In this document: positions 25,882 to 35,429 of the stretch, piece by piece | Layout of the letters: each line of letters starts with the position of its first letter | How positions within the stretch are numbered: the first letter of the stretch is position 1 | DNA from: Candidatus Zhuqueibacterota bacterium | Lineage (GTDB): Bacteria > Zhuqueibacterota > Zhuqueibacteria > Oceanimicrobiales > Oceanimicrobiaceae | Reading direction: 5' to 3' | DNA: 64,000 bases | NCBI GenBank assembly: GCA_029262005.1 | Contig: JAJDAG010000134.1 | Location: 23,317-87,316, forward strand | Notes under the pieces: generated by a model | Told to the model about the DNA's origin: nothing | What the model saw: only the letters and a program-made list of their open reading frames with translations | Databases searched by the model: none | Translations under genes and position numbers: made by a program

Positions 25882-26154
25882 GGTCATTTGCCTTTGGTAA
25901 ACGAATGTTGGCGTGCGTGCCGACGATATTGGCTCTCGGCGCAACAACATTGGTTCACGGACAAACAGGTTTGGTCTGTTGACAACCTGTTTTATCCTAA
26001 GAAAAATTGATTTTAGCCTGCGGGAAACCGATTTTGGCTACCAGGTGAAGCGATTGAGGCCCATGGGAAACGTTTTTACCTTGAGGGCAATGCAAGTTTG
26101 ACTGTCGGGCGGACGATTTGAGTTTCGCGGAGCATCATTTTGGAATTGCCGCTA
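25882..26154. repeat. Degenerate tandem array, about thirteen 21-bp units
   Basis: From 25924 to 26154 eleven consecutive 21-base units align without gaps, with consensus near CGATTTTGGCCTNCGGGAAAC (for example TGATTTTAGCCTGCGGGAAA(C), CGATTTTGGCTACCAGGTGA(A)). Two more weaker units extend left to 25882. The ORF at 25913-26101 is the in-frame reading of this array and has no other support. The period is the same as in the arrays at 24643 and 48516, but the unit sequence differs. Confidence 0.75.
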
Positions 26155-26910
26155 TTTGGAAAAATAGAGGGTGGCAGAGCCGCGTGAATGGCCTTTGGGT
26201 TGCAGAGATTCTTGCTCGGTCTGAGTTATTACCCGGGCCGCCCAATAAGAACCGGGCATTTGCCCTAAGCAGTCGTTAAAAAGTTTTTCCTTGAATATTT
26301 TCACATCATTTCCCTCATTGTTTAGGGGGTGGGATAAGACGTGCTTTATATCCAGTTGCAAGACCTTTCATAAATGATTGATTAAAACTAATCAAAATAA
26401 ACGGGCTTCACGTATCCAATCCCCTAAACCATGTCCGGATGCTGCTATACTCAACTTGGTGGGGGAGAAGCCCTTGCTAATTGCGCCCTGGGAGGGAATC
26501 CCAGGCGAGCGGAAAAAAGCCGCCAGAATTTACTGCAGGTCCATCTGCAAACATAGTCCCGTTCCATCCTTTATAGGGGCTATAGCGATACCTGGTAGGG
26601 TCTTTTTCAATTGGTGGAAAAGACCCTAGATCGGATTGGGCATAACCGGATGAAAACAAAGTGACAAGCAATTTGAGCGTTGCAACTAAACTTGAATGGA
26701 TAAATAAATTAGAAAGAGCCGAGACGCGTTTTCATTCCGAGTTGATGCCCGTGTTATACGCAACATAAAAACTAATAATGAATAAAAATTAACGGCGAGT
26801 ATATGCTCAGCTGACAGCTTTTGCTGGCAATTGACGCATATACAATCTTAGGCTCAGTGCAATCTAATCTCAATACTACCCTAAATGAAATATTCAAAAT
26901 ATAGCTCATT
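26155..26910. other. Long non-coding stretch, possible decayed gene
   Basis: About 750 bases, AT-rich toward the right. Minus-strand frames 26152-26361 and 26477-26671 have no ribosome site. The latter begins with a signal-peptide-like hydrophobic run ending SSGYAQS and continues SFPPIEKDPTRYRYSPYKG, so it may be the remnant of an exported protein gene. An inverted repeat CTGGGA-GGGAA-TCCCAG lies at about 26488-26504. Nothing here is firmly supported. Confidence 0.35.
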
Positions 26911-29900
26911 TTATTCAATGTTGTCCCAATTAGTTCCAGTCGAAGTTTTTTGATACAACTTGGCTTCCAGATTAGTAATCCACAACACATCGGACTTGGT
27001 GTGGGCAAGTCGTTTGCCACCATTTGCAAATTGGACATTAACTTTGGTGAAAGACCATGAGCTACCACTTCCACTCACTTTATATACATATCCATCATCA
27101 CCCAAAACGTACATATCGTCACTATTCTGACCACCATCTGCTAAGTCTATTGCTTTTACTCCGGCAGGTAAATGGATTTCCAGCCATGAGTTGGCAGGAG
27201 GCACCTGATACCGATACACTTTTCCTGCTTTAGAAACTACCCAGGGTGTTCCGGGCCCGTCATTTTCTACATCAATGGCGATAGCTCCTCCGCTAACGCC
27301 GCTGTTCCAGCTATTTTTCGAAGGATCATCCTTGTCCGTACCGTAGTGTAAAATGGTAAAGTCTTTATTCGTAGTCAGGGCGATTCCTCCGGCATTGGCC
27401 GAGATGGTAGGTACATCACTGATTGCCCATATGCTTCCAGATGTATGTACCGCTATATCCGTGATGCCGGAAGACTTGTTAGAAGCGTTCCGGTTATCTT
27501 TATTATATCCAAAACTTCCATCAGGTTTGAGTTTTGCCAGCGCTCCTTCTTTATCAACTATCCAGGGTTTTCCATCGTAATCTACATCTATCCGCTTTGC
27601 ATACTGATTTATCCCGCTAAGCGTGTATCCTATCCATTTTGTCCCGTTCCAATTCCATATTTTTTTTCCGCTCATCCAGATATCTTCATCCTTTTCTGCT
27701 ACATCATAAACCGGAAGTGGAGCGATGTATTTCAGGATATCTGTGGTGATTTTATCATCAGAACTGACGATTCCACTTGCTATGGACATGTAAATATTAT
27801 CCTCCGTATCTATGGCATAGCGACTAGGGTGAGCTATTCTCAGATTTTGATACGGAAAGTTATAGGTGTTGAGTTCCCACGTACCATTTTCATTTAATAA
27901 GATTGGATTGAACGTAGAAATTTTGGAAACCCCTAAGCCATATAGCCTGCCTTTGCTATCCTGAATAGATATTCCGGACAAAAAGTATTCTTCATCATTA
28001 ATACTGGGTTTGCGGTTTTCTACGACATTGTTCCAGCTACTCCCATCCCATTCTCCAAATCTGATGAGGTTTAGATACCTTTTCTTATCGGATGAAGTGG
28101 AATTGGTTTTGGAGAAAAGTCCGGATACTTTCAGGTTATTACCAGATTGATAGAGTCTGTATACCCCTTCTCTTTTATGTGGCGAGTTCACCACACCGGT
28201 ATTTACGCGTAAGCTATAGGCTTCCGGGGTAGATTTTATCCGGATTAATCCTTTGGATACAGTCACAGGTAAGTCTCTGGAAGTAATATCCCCGGTCAAA
28301 ATATCCTGCCATGTATCAGCAGGCGTTCTTTTTCCCAGATAGTATGAGCCCGGCACGCGGGATTTAGACGCATTCACCCCTACATAAACATTGCTTGCAT
28401 TATCTACCAGGAGAGTTTGCACCTTTCCTACTCCCTCCCCGGTTCGAGTGAGGTGAGTCCAACTGGTCCCATTGTGACGATATAGTTTTCCACTGCTCGC
28501 AGTTCCTGCATAGATATCATTATTGGTAGGATCGGTTGCCAGCGAAAGGGGCACCTCATCTATATCATATGCCGTCCAGGTATTACTGGACCATTTGGCC
28601 GCATACTTCCCTACTGAGGTAAATTCTCCGGCTACGTAAATGCTTCCGTCACTTTCTTCCTCAGCCAGAGCATTTACCGTACCGTTTACGCCAGTACTCA
28701 GGGCTTTCCAGGTACCGGATGGCTCACGCACAGCAATGTTATTTACAGTGGTGCTTCCCACTTTTGGAAAGTTCCCACCTGCATACAGGTTCCCGTTCCG
28801 GTCAAACAGAAGTGCATTTACCAGACCGTCTATTTCCCCTTCCAACTTCGTCCATCCGACTATATTCAATCTCCCGGTGCCTATGCCTCTTACTTTGAAT
28901 ACAAATTTTTTATCAGCCACAGTTCCGCCGGGGTAGCTGGCATCATATGTGATTTCCACATCTGCCTCATAGCTTCCGTGGGCAGGTGGTGTAAAGCTGA
29001 TATCAAAAAACTTGCCTCCGTGAGGGGCCAGGGTAGATACCAAAGCAGAACTATTTACTATGCTAAAAGCCCCGGCAGTGGGCGTTTCATTTTTAAGGCT
29101 TACGCTCTTGATAGACAAATTCACTACCCCGCTGTTTCTGAGCCAATAAGGCAGAGTGGTAGTATTACTAGGATCATGTGCCCCATAATCCACTTTATTC
29201 CTAGCGTTTTGGTAAATCACATTATAGGTCTTGCCTCCTTGCACGGTCAGTTCTGGTCTCCAAAGCGTTTTTCCATCACTCCCTATCACTTTCAAGTCCC
29301 CCCGGTGTCCATTCTCGCTGGAAAGAAGAAATTTACTCCCGGTGGCAGGTGCCGGTAATCCTACCTTGTTAGTAGAAGAAGGAAAAGTGAAACTGAGCTG
29401 TCCTTTATCAAAGGTGATGGAGTTAGCTCCGGTGCTAATACCCTCTTCATAAGTGCTGGTAATAAAGCCTCCCGTACGAAAATAAACATTTACCAGATTT
29501 CCATCATTTCCCAGATTCAGGCTATTATTCCCTGCGGCTGACGTCATCACATCTTCTTCCACAGCAGGATAAGCCGGGCTGTTTATGGTCTTACTGCTTA
29601 TCTCATAAACAGGTGTTTTACCTGTCAGGCTCATATCTTCCTCAGGTAGATAGAGTACCGCTTTGCGGAAGTTTCTCGGTGGTAGCCACACATTATTGAT
29701 GTCAAAGGCGTTCTGCATATAGGTGTACTGCCCCATCGTGGTGCCCGCCAGCTCTTTTCTATTCTGGAGAAAAGTAGGATAGGAATACCCACTGTTAAAC
29801 CAGGCTTGTACAGAAGAGGCGTAAGATTCTCTGGGTCTATTTGGAGATAAATATCCCTCTACCGGGGTAAGGTCTCCTGACTGCGCACACATATAGTCTA

Positions 29901-31521
29901 TGGCATGACCAAACTCGTGGACCAACTGATCAAACTCTCTGTATGCCTGGTCATTTCCCCATCCCTTTTCATTTACTACATATACCCCTGTACGACACAT
30001 CATCTCTTCAGTAACCAGTGCTATGTAGCGGCTATTATGGGGATCATAGGCAAATCCTCCTCTTGTTACGTTCCCAAATGTAGAACCAGTGAGACCAGGG
30101 TAGCTGTTAATCTCAGTCTGGTCATCATCATAGCGACTGATAATAAAGGTTTTTACCTGTCCTATTTGCCTCCGTTCTGCGGGTTTTATAGCATTGACCA
30201 TATTTTCTATGATTATACGGCTATTTAGTATAGCCCATTCAGATGTGGTGTTGGTGCCATAGATTTTGTTCCCAAAACTTGTTTCCAGCACTCTGGTAAC
30301 TGGCTGATCCATTCCACTTGACGGCAGATGGTAGCCGTGGACGAGTTTGACAGGTTGAAACGTAAATTGATAACTAATGCGGTCTATATGTGTGCCATAT
30401 CCTATGGAATGAGTCCCATCACCGTTAGTACTAAGGGAAATATAATCCCTTTCATGCGAACTAGATTGGTTCTTATCATGAATCACAAAAGTATTTGTTC
30501 CGTACTTATTCGGATACTTACTCTCCACTTCTATCCTATTTCCATCGGTTCCAGTGGCCGTTTTGATTTTGTACTCAACGCCTGTCTGTGGAACTAGCTG
30601 GATCAAAAAAGGATCTATATCGCCAACTGTGGGCAATTTTTCATAAGCATACCCATTACCGTCAGGACGCAATGCCAATAACTTAGCCGGAAGGTCTACA
30701 TCGTTCAAGATTTTTTCAATATTTTGAACTACATAATAGATACCCTCAGTCAGGCTCTGATTCAGATTAATCGGCTTGGTGAAAGCGGCTCCTCCACTCA
30801 GGGTACCTGCAGTCGCAGTAGCAGTCCCTGTTACCCTGGAACTGATAGAGGTCCGGCTACGACTATCGTTAAACGGGAAGTAAGCAACCAATTCTGTCTC
30901 ATCGCCTTGAATTGGCGGATAAGCCTTCATTTCGCTTTTGATTTTATTTTGGGCACGGACAGTACTCCAGATGCTGAAGTTATCGATACTGATTGACCTC
31001 GCTACTCTTTTGCCACTTACCGTAACTGCGGGCCCTTGCCACACAATGTTTGTACTGGTAGCAGTGGCCAGGGTTATGCCTGAATGAGTGTGAGGGGTAA
31101 TCACTCCATCCAGATAGCTTTTTATGGTATTACTCCCATATGTAATTGTTACAAAATGCCATTGAGCGTCACGTAACTGGGCGATCATTCTGGTTCCGTT
31201 TGTTTCGCCTGTATTGAGGTATAAATCGCAAGAGCTACTACTGCGACTGAGCAAAATATTGAAAATAGCAGCCGTAGATCCGGATGAGGTGCCAAAAATC
31301 ATCAAATCGTCTTTTTGACTCGGGGGTGTCGAATTGTCTTTCTCAACCTTGATCCAAAAGGAAATAGTTCTATCAGCCGCATCAACAGGCATGGCGCTGG
31401 GCGTAGATATCGATGCTTTTTCGGTTGGATTTTGCAGAAAAATAGCTTGGTCCTGAGCTGCTATTTCATGACATGTGAAGACGAATAAAATTAAAATTAA
31501 AATTAAAATTGATTGTTTCAT
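26911..31521 (-). CDS. Large exported LamG / zinc-metallopeptidase / tectonin protein
   Basis: 1536 residues; AAGGAG lies seven bases before ATG 31521. The signal peptide is residues 1-22 (LILILILFVFTCHEIAAQ). A LamG/concanavalin-like domain spans about 30-240 (DRTISFWIKVEKDNS, WHFVTITYGSNTIKSYLDG). At about 535 is the zinc motif VHEFGHAIDY (HExxH), with a probable third ligand in PRESYASSVQAWFNSG, resembling ATLF-like/gluzincin peptidases. After an ASPM/choice-of-anchor-like sandwich (about 850-910), propeller repeats follow, the last ones of tectonin type (DDMYVLGDDGYVYKVSG, DVLWITN). It lacks the PNPFNP sorting domain of its neighbours and ends in a propeller blade. Its DNA looks more AT-rich, with codon choice unlike neighbouring genes, suggesting transfer. 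The leader is homologous to that of the next gene upstream. Confidence 0.85.
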   Translation of the reverse strand: MKQSILILILILFVFTCHEIAAQDQAIFLQNPTEKASISTPSAMPVDAADRTISFWIKVEKDNSTPPSQKDDLMIFGTSSGSTAAIFNILLSRSSSSCDLYLNTGETNGTRMIAQLRDAQWHFVTITYGSNTIKSYLDGVITPHTHSGITLATATSTNIVWQGPAVTVSGKRVARSISIDNFSIWSTVRAQNKIKSEMKAYPPIQGDETELVAYFPFNDSRSRTSISSRVTGTATATAGTLSGGAAFTKPINLNQSLTEGIYYVVQNIEKILNDVDLPAKLLALRPDGNGYAYEKLPTVGDIDPFLIQLVPQTGVEYKIKTATGTDGNRIEVESKYPNKYGTNTFVIHDKNQSSSHERDYISLSTNGDGTHSIGYGTHIDRISYQFTFQPVKLVHGYHLPSSGMDQPVTRVLETSFGNKIYGTNTTSEWAILNSRIIIENMVNAIKPAERRQIGQVKTFIISRYDDDQTEINSYPGLTGSTFGNVTRGGFAYDPHNSRYIALVTEEMMCRTGVYVVNEKGWGNDQAYREFDQLVHEFGHAIDYMCAQSGDLTPVEGYLSPNRPRESYASSVQAWFNSGYSYPTFLQNRKELAGTTMGQYTYMQNAFDINNVWLPPRNFRKAVLYLPEEDMSLTGKTPVYEISSKTINSPAYPAVEEDVMTSAAGNNSLNLGNDGNLVNVYFRTGGFITSTYEEGISTGANSITFDKGQLSFTFPSSTNKVGLPAPATGSKFLLSSENGHRGDLKVIGSDGKTLWRPELTVQGGKTYNVIYQNARNKVDYGAHDPSNTTTLPYWLRNSGVVNLSIKSVSLKNETPTAGAFSIVNSSALVSTLAPHGGKFFDISFTPPAHGSYEADVEITYDASYPGGTVADKKFVFKVRGIGTGRLNIVGWTKLEGEIDGLVNALLFDRNGNLYAGGNFPKVGSTTVNNIAVREPSGTWKALSTGVNGTVNALAEEESDGSIYVAGEFTSVGKYAAKWSSNTWTAYDIDEVPLSLATDPTNNDIYAGTASSGKLYRHNGTSWTHLTRTGEGVGKVQTLLVDNASNVYVGVNASKSRVPGSYYLGKRTPADTWQDILTGDITSRDLPVTVSKGLIRIKSTPEAYSLRVNTGVVNSPHKREGVYRLYQSGNNLKVSGLFSKTNSTSSDKKRYLNLIRFGEWDGSSWNNVVENRKPSINDEEYFLSGISIQDSKGRLYGLGVSKISTFNPILLNENGTWELNTYNFPYQNLRIAHPSRYAIDTEDNIYMSIASGIVSSDDKITTDILKYIAPLPVYDVAEKDEDIWMSGKKIWNWNGTKWIGYTLSGINQYAKRIDVDYDGKPWIVDKEGALAKLKPDGSFGYNKDNRNASNKSSGITDIAVHTSGSIWAISDVPTISANAGGIALTTNKDFTILHYGTDKDDPSKNSWNSGVSGGAIAIDVENDGPGTPWVVSKAGKVYRYQVPPANSWLEIHLPAGVKAIDLADGGQNSDDMYVLGDDGYVYKVSGSGSSWSFTKVNVQFANGGKRLAHTKSDVLWITNLEAKLYQKTSTGTNWDNIE

Positions 31522-31524
31522 TTT

Positions 31525-31740
31525 GATTCTCCTTGAATTATTACTACAGTTACTTTGGTGTCGTTGGTTGTGTAATCACCTCCCTGGTGTCGTTTAAGTC
31601 TTTCATTGCAAGCTGAATTCATTTCAATTACCGGGACAGCCTGCGATTAGAGTTTGTTTGTCATGACGGCAACAAAATAGCAAAATCACAGAGGCGATTT
31701 CATGGCGATTTTGCGCATAAGTTTGTCATTTTTGCGCATC
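31525..31740 (-). promoter_or_regulatory. Leader/promoter of the metallopeptidase gene, duplicated at 34850-35065
   Basis: About 215 bases upstream of ATG 31521 align with the region upstream of the 1004-aa BspA gene. On the minus strand the shared part includes TGAATTCATTT-like and ACCAGGGAGGTGATTACACA segments, then AAAGTAACTGTNGTAATAAT just before the start. Because the two proteins are unrelated, conservation of the leader points to a shared promoter or operator. Confidence 0.65.
31709..31739 (-). promoter_or_regulatory. 21-bp-spaced direct repeat, candidate AraC-type operator (type A)
   Basis: TTTTGCGCAT occurs at 31709-31718 and again at 31730-31739, exactly 21 bases apart, 190 bases upstream of the metallopeptidase start. 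AraC-family activators bind direct half-sites at two-turn spacing, as at araI1-araI2. HTCS-1 is the nearest regulator. The homologous position upstream of the BspA gene is degenerate (TCTGTACAAA / TTTTAAACAT). Confidence 0.5.
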
Positions 31741-31757
31741 GAGCCACAGGTGACCAA

Positions 31758-31790
31758 AAACCTGCCAGGGTTTAAAACCCCGGCAGGTTT
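31758..31790 (-). terminator. Terminator after the 1004-aa BspA gene
   Basis: Stem AAACCTGCC-A-GGG / CCC-C-GGCAGGTTT with a short AT loop; on the minus strand it is followed by TTTTGG. It belongs to the CCTGNCAGGG hairpin family seen after the other sorting-domain genes. Confidence 0.75.
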
Positions 31791-31802
31791 GGTTTTCTAC
31801 TC

Positions 31803-34800
31803 CTACTTCATCAAAATCAAACGTTTCATGCTTTGAAAATTGTTGGCTTCGAGTGTATAAATGTAAACACCGCTGGCGACTTTGACGCCTTGCTCATTTG
31901 TGGCGTTCCAGACGACCTGATGTTGACCGGCATTAGCCTGACCGTGATAAAGCGTTTTGATACGTTTGCCCATCATGTTGTAAATGGTCAGTTTCACATC
32001 TCCCGTTTCCGGTACCGTAAACGAAATTGTAGTAGTCGGGTTGAACGGATTCGGGTGGTTCTGCATCAGCGAAAATGCTTCCGGCAGATTTTCGTTGCTG
32101 AAGGACTGCGCTTTGAAAAGACTGTTTTCAGCATCTTCGCCAATTGAGGCAGCGCTGGTAGAACCAAACGGTGTCGCGTTGGCAGTGCCCACATTACCGG
32201 CAGCATCTGTTGCTGTGCAAATCAACGAGGGCGTTTGTACGCCCCGAATTCCGAGTAGATTACCGCTGCCATCGAATACGTAAGTGTCTTTCTGGTTTGC
32301 TGTCGTTACGAACCTGAGCCTTTGGCTGTTGCTCACCGCCACGCCGCCTGCACTTTGAACCGCCGCCCAGAAACTTTGCGGGCCCGGCCCCCAGACTTTC
32401 ACGTTATTTGTTTGGTAGTTAAACTCAAGCCCTTTCCTGCCAGCTACCTGGAATTGGACGGTTGGGCTGCTCAGGGCTGGTATTTGCATCACAGAGCTAA
32501 CTGTTGGGTTGGCATCACAGTTGTCTGTTGCGCTGCAGATAACTGCGTAACCATTCTGGTCGCTATTTAAAACATCTACCAATTTAAGCTGGGCTGTAAC
32601 TACCGGCGCCGTTACGTCCGCCACAATGACATTTTGTGTTTGCTGGCTGGAGTTGCCATTGCCGTCGTCATAAGTCCAGGTGACAGCGAAGGTGCCTTGT
32701 GTTGTGTAAGTGGTCGGGTCTGGTGTTGTGGCTGTGATGCTGCCGGCACAGTTGTCTGTTGCAGTCGGCGCGGTGATTGTGACGCTGCACTCGCCAGTGG
32801 CGTCAGGCAGGCTTGCTACATCCGGCACAGGCGCTGTGTTATCTGCTACGTTGACTGTAATCGTTGTACTGCAAGAACCGCCGTTGCCATCGTCAGCAGA
32901 AACGGTGACTGTGTTGGCGCCAAGCACCAAATTGGTCGGGCTGAGGGTGATGGTGAGCGGGTCGCCATCGGGGTCGGTGACGCCGGTGACATCTGCGCCG
33001 GAGATGGTGGCGCCGCAGTTTCTATCTGCGCTCTGGTCAGCAATAGTCGCGCCGCTGCAGTCGGGCGGCTGGTTGGAAGGTGCGTCGCCGGTGCCTTGAA
33101 TGGAAAAGTCGTACGGATTCTCGTCAGCATCGTCATTGGCAATACTCACAGTTGCTGTTCGCAAGCCTACAGCGCTTGGGTCAAAGGTGATTGTGAATGT
33201 CGTTGTCCCACCACCGGAAGCAACCGGTGTGTTCGCATCAATTGTCAGTGCGAAATCAGCAGCATGGGTACCGCCTATGGTTACTAATGGTGAACCGCCT
33301 GTCAGATTTAAATCTGCCGTACCCGTATTTGTGATTGTAAACTGGTTCGGGTTCGTTCCACTGGTAGTACCAACATTACCAAAATCCGTGTCATCTGTGA
33401 GTGAAGGCGTCACATCGCCGTCAGCAATAGAATTGCCAAGGCCGGATACATCCATCTCGGAAACAGCAGGGCAGTTCTTTCCACCATCCGTAATGGTCCA
33501 GCCATCGGAGCTAATCATATTGGCTCTGGCAGTTTCGCTGCTGCAATATTTGCTGTTGCCGCCAGAAAAACTTACACCACTCTGCAGGTTTTGTGCATTC
33601 CAACCGGTGAGCAGGGCATCATAATTTGCGGTGGAAAGTGTTGCAGCCAAAAACATCGATGTTGCATTTGTTAATGCCTCTACATTCCAGCTTCCGACGT
33701 CCTGGTTAAATGCGGAAGCATTGCGGAACATAAAGCTCATATTCGTTACATTTGCTGTGTTCCAGCTGCCGATGTCCTGGTTAAAGGCCGAAGCGCCCAG
33801 GAACATGGACTTCATATTCGTTACATTCACTGTGTTCCAGCTTCCGATATCCCGGTTAAAGGCGGTGGCGAGCGCGAATGTTTGAAGCATATTCGTTACA
33901 TTCGCCGTGTTCCAGTTGCCGATGTCCTGGTTGAAGGCGGACGCAGAGAAGAACATGGCGCTTATATTCGTTACATTCGCTATGTTCCAGCTTCCAATGT
34001 CCTGGTTAAAAGCGGAAGCACGTAAGAACATAAAGCGCATATCCGTTACATTGGCAGTATTCCAGCTGCCGATGTCCTGGTTAAAGGCGGTGGCATCACT
34101 GAACATGATGCCCATATTCGTTACATTGGCCGTGTTCCAGCTGCCGATGTCCTGGTTAAAGGCGGTGGCACCACGGAACATGTTTTGCATATCCGTTACA
34201 TTCGCTGTATTCCAGCTGCCGATGTCCTGGTTAAAGGCGGAAGCACCGTCGAACGTGGTGCTCATACTCGTTACATTTGCCGTGTTCCAGTTGCCGACGT
34301 CCTGGTTAAAAGCGGAAGCATCCCAAAACATGCCGCTCATATTCGTTACATTTGATAAATCGGGTGCATCACTTGCCTGTCCGGCCAGGTTGGTGCAACC
34401 CAAGAAAGCGCGGAACATGGAAGTCCATTTACCGGTTCCCCACTGGTCAATACTCAGCAATTTATCTTTATCGCCAATATTATTAAAATAAATCTGGGGA
34501 AAGCCGGTGCCAACGCCGCTGTTGTCTTTTATGCGAATGGTATAGGTGCCGGCTGCAGCGTAATTACAAGTGTAATCACCTGTTACGCCGGTGGCTTCGT
34601 CTATGCCATCGTTATCAATATCTACATTGTAATTGTACCCGCCACCGTTGGTGGGGATGGTAAATTGAGTATTTGACGATGTTCCCGGGTTATCGGTTTT
34701 GATGGTGATGACAAAATCATTGGTTGATTGTGCAAAACTCTTTTCAGTGAAAAATGAGCCAATCAACACAGGGGTCGCTAAAATACACAAAATCAATTTT

Positions 34801-34817
34801 ATTTTACTTTTTTTCAT
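31803..34817 (-). CDS. BspA/DUF285-repeat surface protein with type IX-like sorting domain
   Basis: 1004 residues from ATG 34817, preceded by GGAGG five bases upstream. A signal peptide ([16 protein letters not shown]) is followed by a beta domain ([19 protein letters not shown]). Nine 25-residue BspA/DUF285 units follow (about 139-405; consensus [20 protein letters not shown]), closed by a cap [20 protein letters not shown]. Then come a choice-of-anchor-D domain (about 450-575, [18 protein letters not shown]), HYR-like domains (585-740, [12 protein letters not shown]) and the C-terminal sorting domain ([14 protein letters not shown] ... LILMK). BspA-type repeats form leucine-rich-like surface solenoids used as adhesins in other bacteria. 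The export and adhesin roles are inferred from family. Confidence 0.9.
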   Translation of the reverse strand: MKKSKIKLILCILATPVLIGSFFTEKSFAQSTNDFVITIKTDNPGTSSNTQFTIPTNGGGYNYNVDIDNDGIDEATGVTGDYTCNYAAAGTYTIRIKDNSGVGTGFPQIYFNNIGDKDKLLSIDQWGTGKWTSMFRAFLGCTNLAGQASDAPDLSNVTNMSGMFWDASAFNQDVGNWNTANVTSMSTTFDGASAFNQDIGSWNTANVTDMQNMFRGATAFNQDIGSWNTANVTNMGIMFSDATAFNQDIGSWNTANVTDMRFMFLRASAFNQDIGSWNIANVTNISAMFFSASAFNQDIGNWNTANVTNMLQTFALATAFNRDIGSWNTVNVTNMKSMFLGASAFNQDIGSWNTANVTNMSFMFRNASAFNQDVGSWNVEALTNATSMFLAATLSTANYDALLTGWNAQNLQSGVSFSGGNSKYCSSETARANMISSDGWTITDGGKNCPAVSEMDVSGLGNSIADGDVTPSLTDDTDFGNVGTTSGTNPNQFTITNTGTADLNLTGGSPLVTIGGTHAADFALTIDANTPVASGGGTTTFTITFDPSAVGLRTATVSIANDDADENPYDFSIQGTGDAPSNQPPDCSGATIADQSADRNCGATISGADVTGVTDPDGDPLTITLSPTNLVLGANTVTVSADDGNGGSCSTTITVNVADNTAPVPDVASLPDATGECSVTITAPTATDNCAGSITATTPDPTTYTTQGTFAVTWTYDDGNGNSSQQTQNVIVADVTAPVVTAQLKLVDVLNSDQNGYAVICSATDNCDANPTVSSVMQIPALSSPTVQFQVAGRKGLEFNYQTNNVKVWGPGPQSFWAAVQSAGGVAVSNSQRLRFVTTANQKDTYVFDGSGNLLGIRGVQTPSLICTATDAAGNVGTANATPFGSTSAASIGEDAENSLFKAQSFSNENLPEAFSLMQNHPNPFNPTTTISFTVPETGDVKLTIYNMMGKRIKTLYHGQANAGQHQVVWNATNEQGVKVASGVYIYTLEANNFQSMKRLILMK

Positions 34818-34849
34818 GTGTTCCTCCATGTAGTTAATGTTACTTGAAT

Positions 34850-35065
34850 TATTACAACAGTTACTTTGGTGTCTTTCGTTGTGTAATCACCTCTCTGGTA
34901 TCATTTAAGTCCCTCAGAGTCTATAATAAAACTGAACTCATTTCAATGCCGGCAACTTTTGATTTGAGTCAGCTTTCGTGACGGGCATAAAATAAAAAAA
35001 ACACAGGGGCTATTTCATGGCGATTCTGTACAAATGTTTGTCATTTTTAAACATCGAGCCTGAAA
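34850..35065 (-). promoter_or_regulatory. Leader/promoter of the 1004-aa BspA gene, duplicated at 31525-31740
   Basis: The closest identity is GTAATCACCTCTCTGGTATC here against GTAATCACCTCCCTGGTGTC at about 31576, and GGNGATTTCATGGCGATT further out. The arrangement that carries the TTTTGCGCAT pair in the other copy is present but mutated. Confidence 0.6.
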
Positions 35066-35185
35066 ATCAGCAGTAATTGTCTATGTTCTTATAAAAAATT
35101 AACCACTGACTCACATTCCGATTTGTTATCGGGAAAACACGGATTCAATTTTTCTTGCAGTTTCCAGGAATTTTTTTATTTGTGA

Positions 35186-35215
35186 AATCCGTGTCAATCC
35201 GTGTCAATCCGTGGC
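35186..35215. repeat. 10-bp tandem repeat, three units
   Basis: AATCCGTGTC AATCCGTGTC AATCCGTGGC. A short intergenic tandem repeat. A related CCGTTTTACACGGACCTGCACGG segment lies at about 58811 in another spacer. Confidence 0.8.
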
Positions 35216-35429
35216 AAATACTTACTGCATCAGGCATCATTTCACAGCAATGACTTGGAAATGAAGTAGTTCCGTGGTTTTTTACGTCTGGCATTTTTTG
35301 GGTAAAACTTGAAGCAGATGCAACCCCACACTGATTGATTGAAGAATAACACAGATAAAAAAGACAAGTTATCAGTGTGTTTCTTTAATCAGTGTTGACG
35401 CCTGGTTGAGGTTTGTCAGGTTTGTGGAT

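Larger units (their letters stand above)
34818..35429. other. Promoter region of the BspA gene and spacer after HTCS-1
   Basis: About 610 bases between the BspA start and the HTCS-1 stop. 34850-35065 is the homologue of 31525-31740. A tandem repeat (35186-35215) lies in the middle. No gene is supported and no strong terminator hairpin was found after HTCS-1. Confidence 0.55.

Noticed and set aside
24643-26154. Possible CRISPR array because of regular repeats
   Set aside because: Units are contiguous at 21 bp, degenerate, without spacers or identical repeats, and no cas genes are present.
26152-26671. Short minus-strand ORFs (69 and 64 codons)
   Set aside because: No ribosome sites and no recognised family; the second has a signal-like start but also lacks a proper start codon, so at most a gene remnant.
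31576-31600. GGGAGGTGATTACACA leader segment as a known riboswitch
   Set aside because: It does not match the core of any riboswitch class I know; conservation between two leaders is reported as a finding instead.
33631-34491. Plus-strand ORFs with repeating [12 protein letters not shown]-like motifs across the BspA genes (also 50122-55326)
   Set aside because: They are antisense readings of the 75-bp DUF285 units; periodicity keeps an antisense frame open without ribosome sites or signal peptides.
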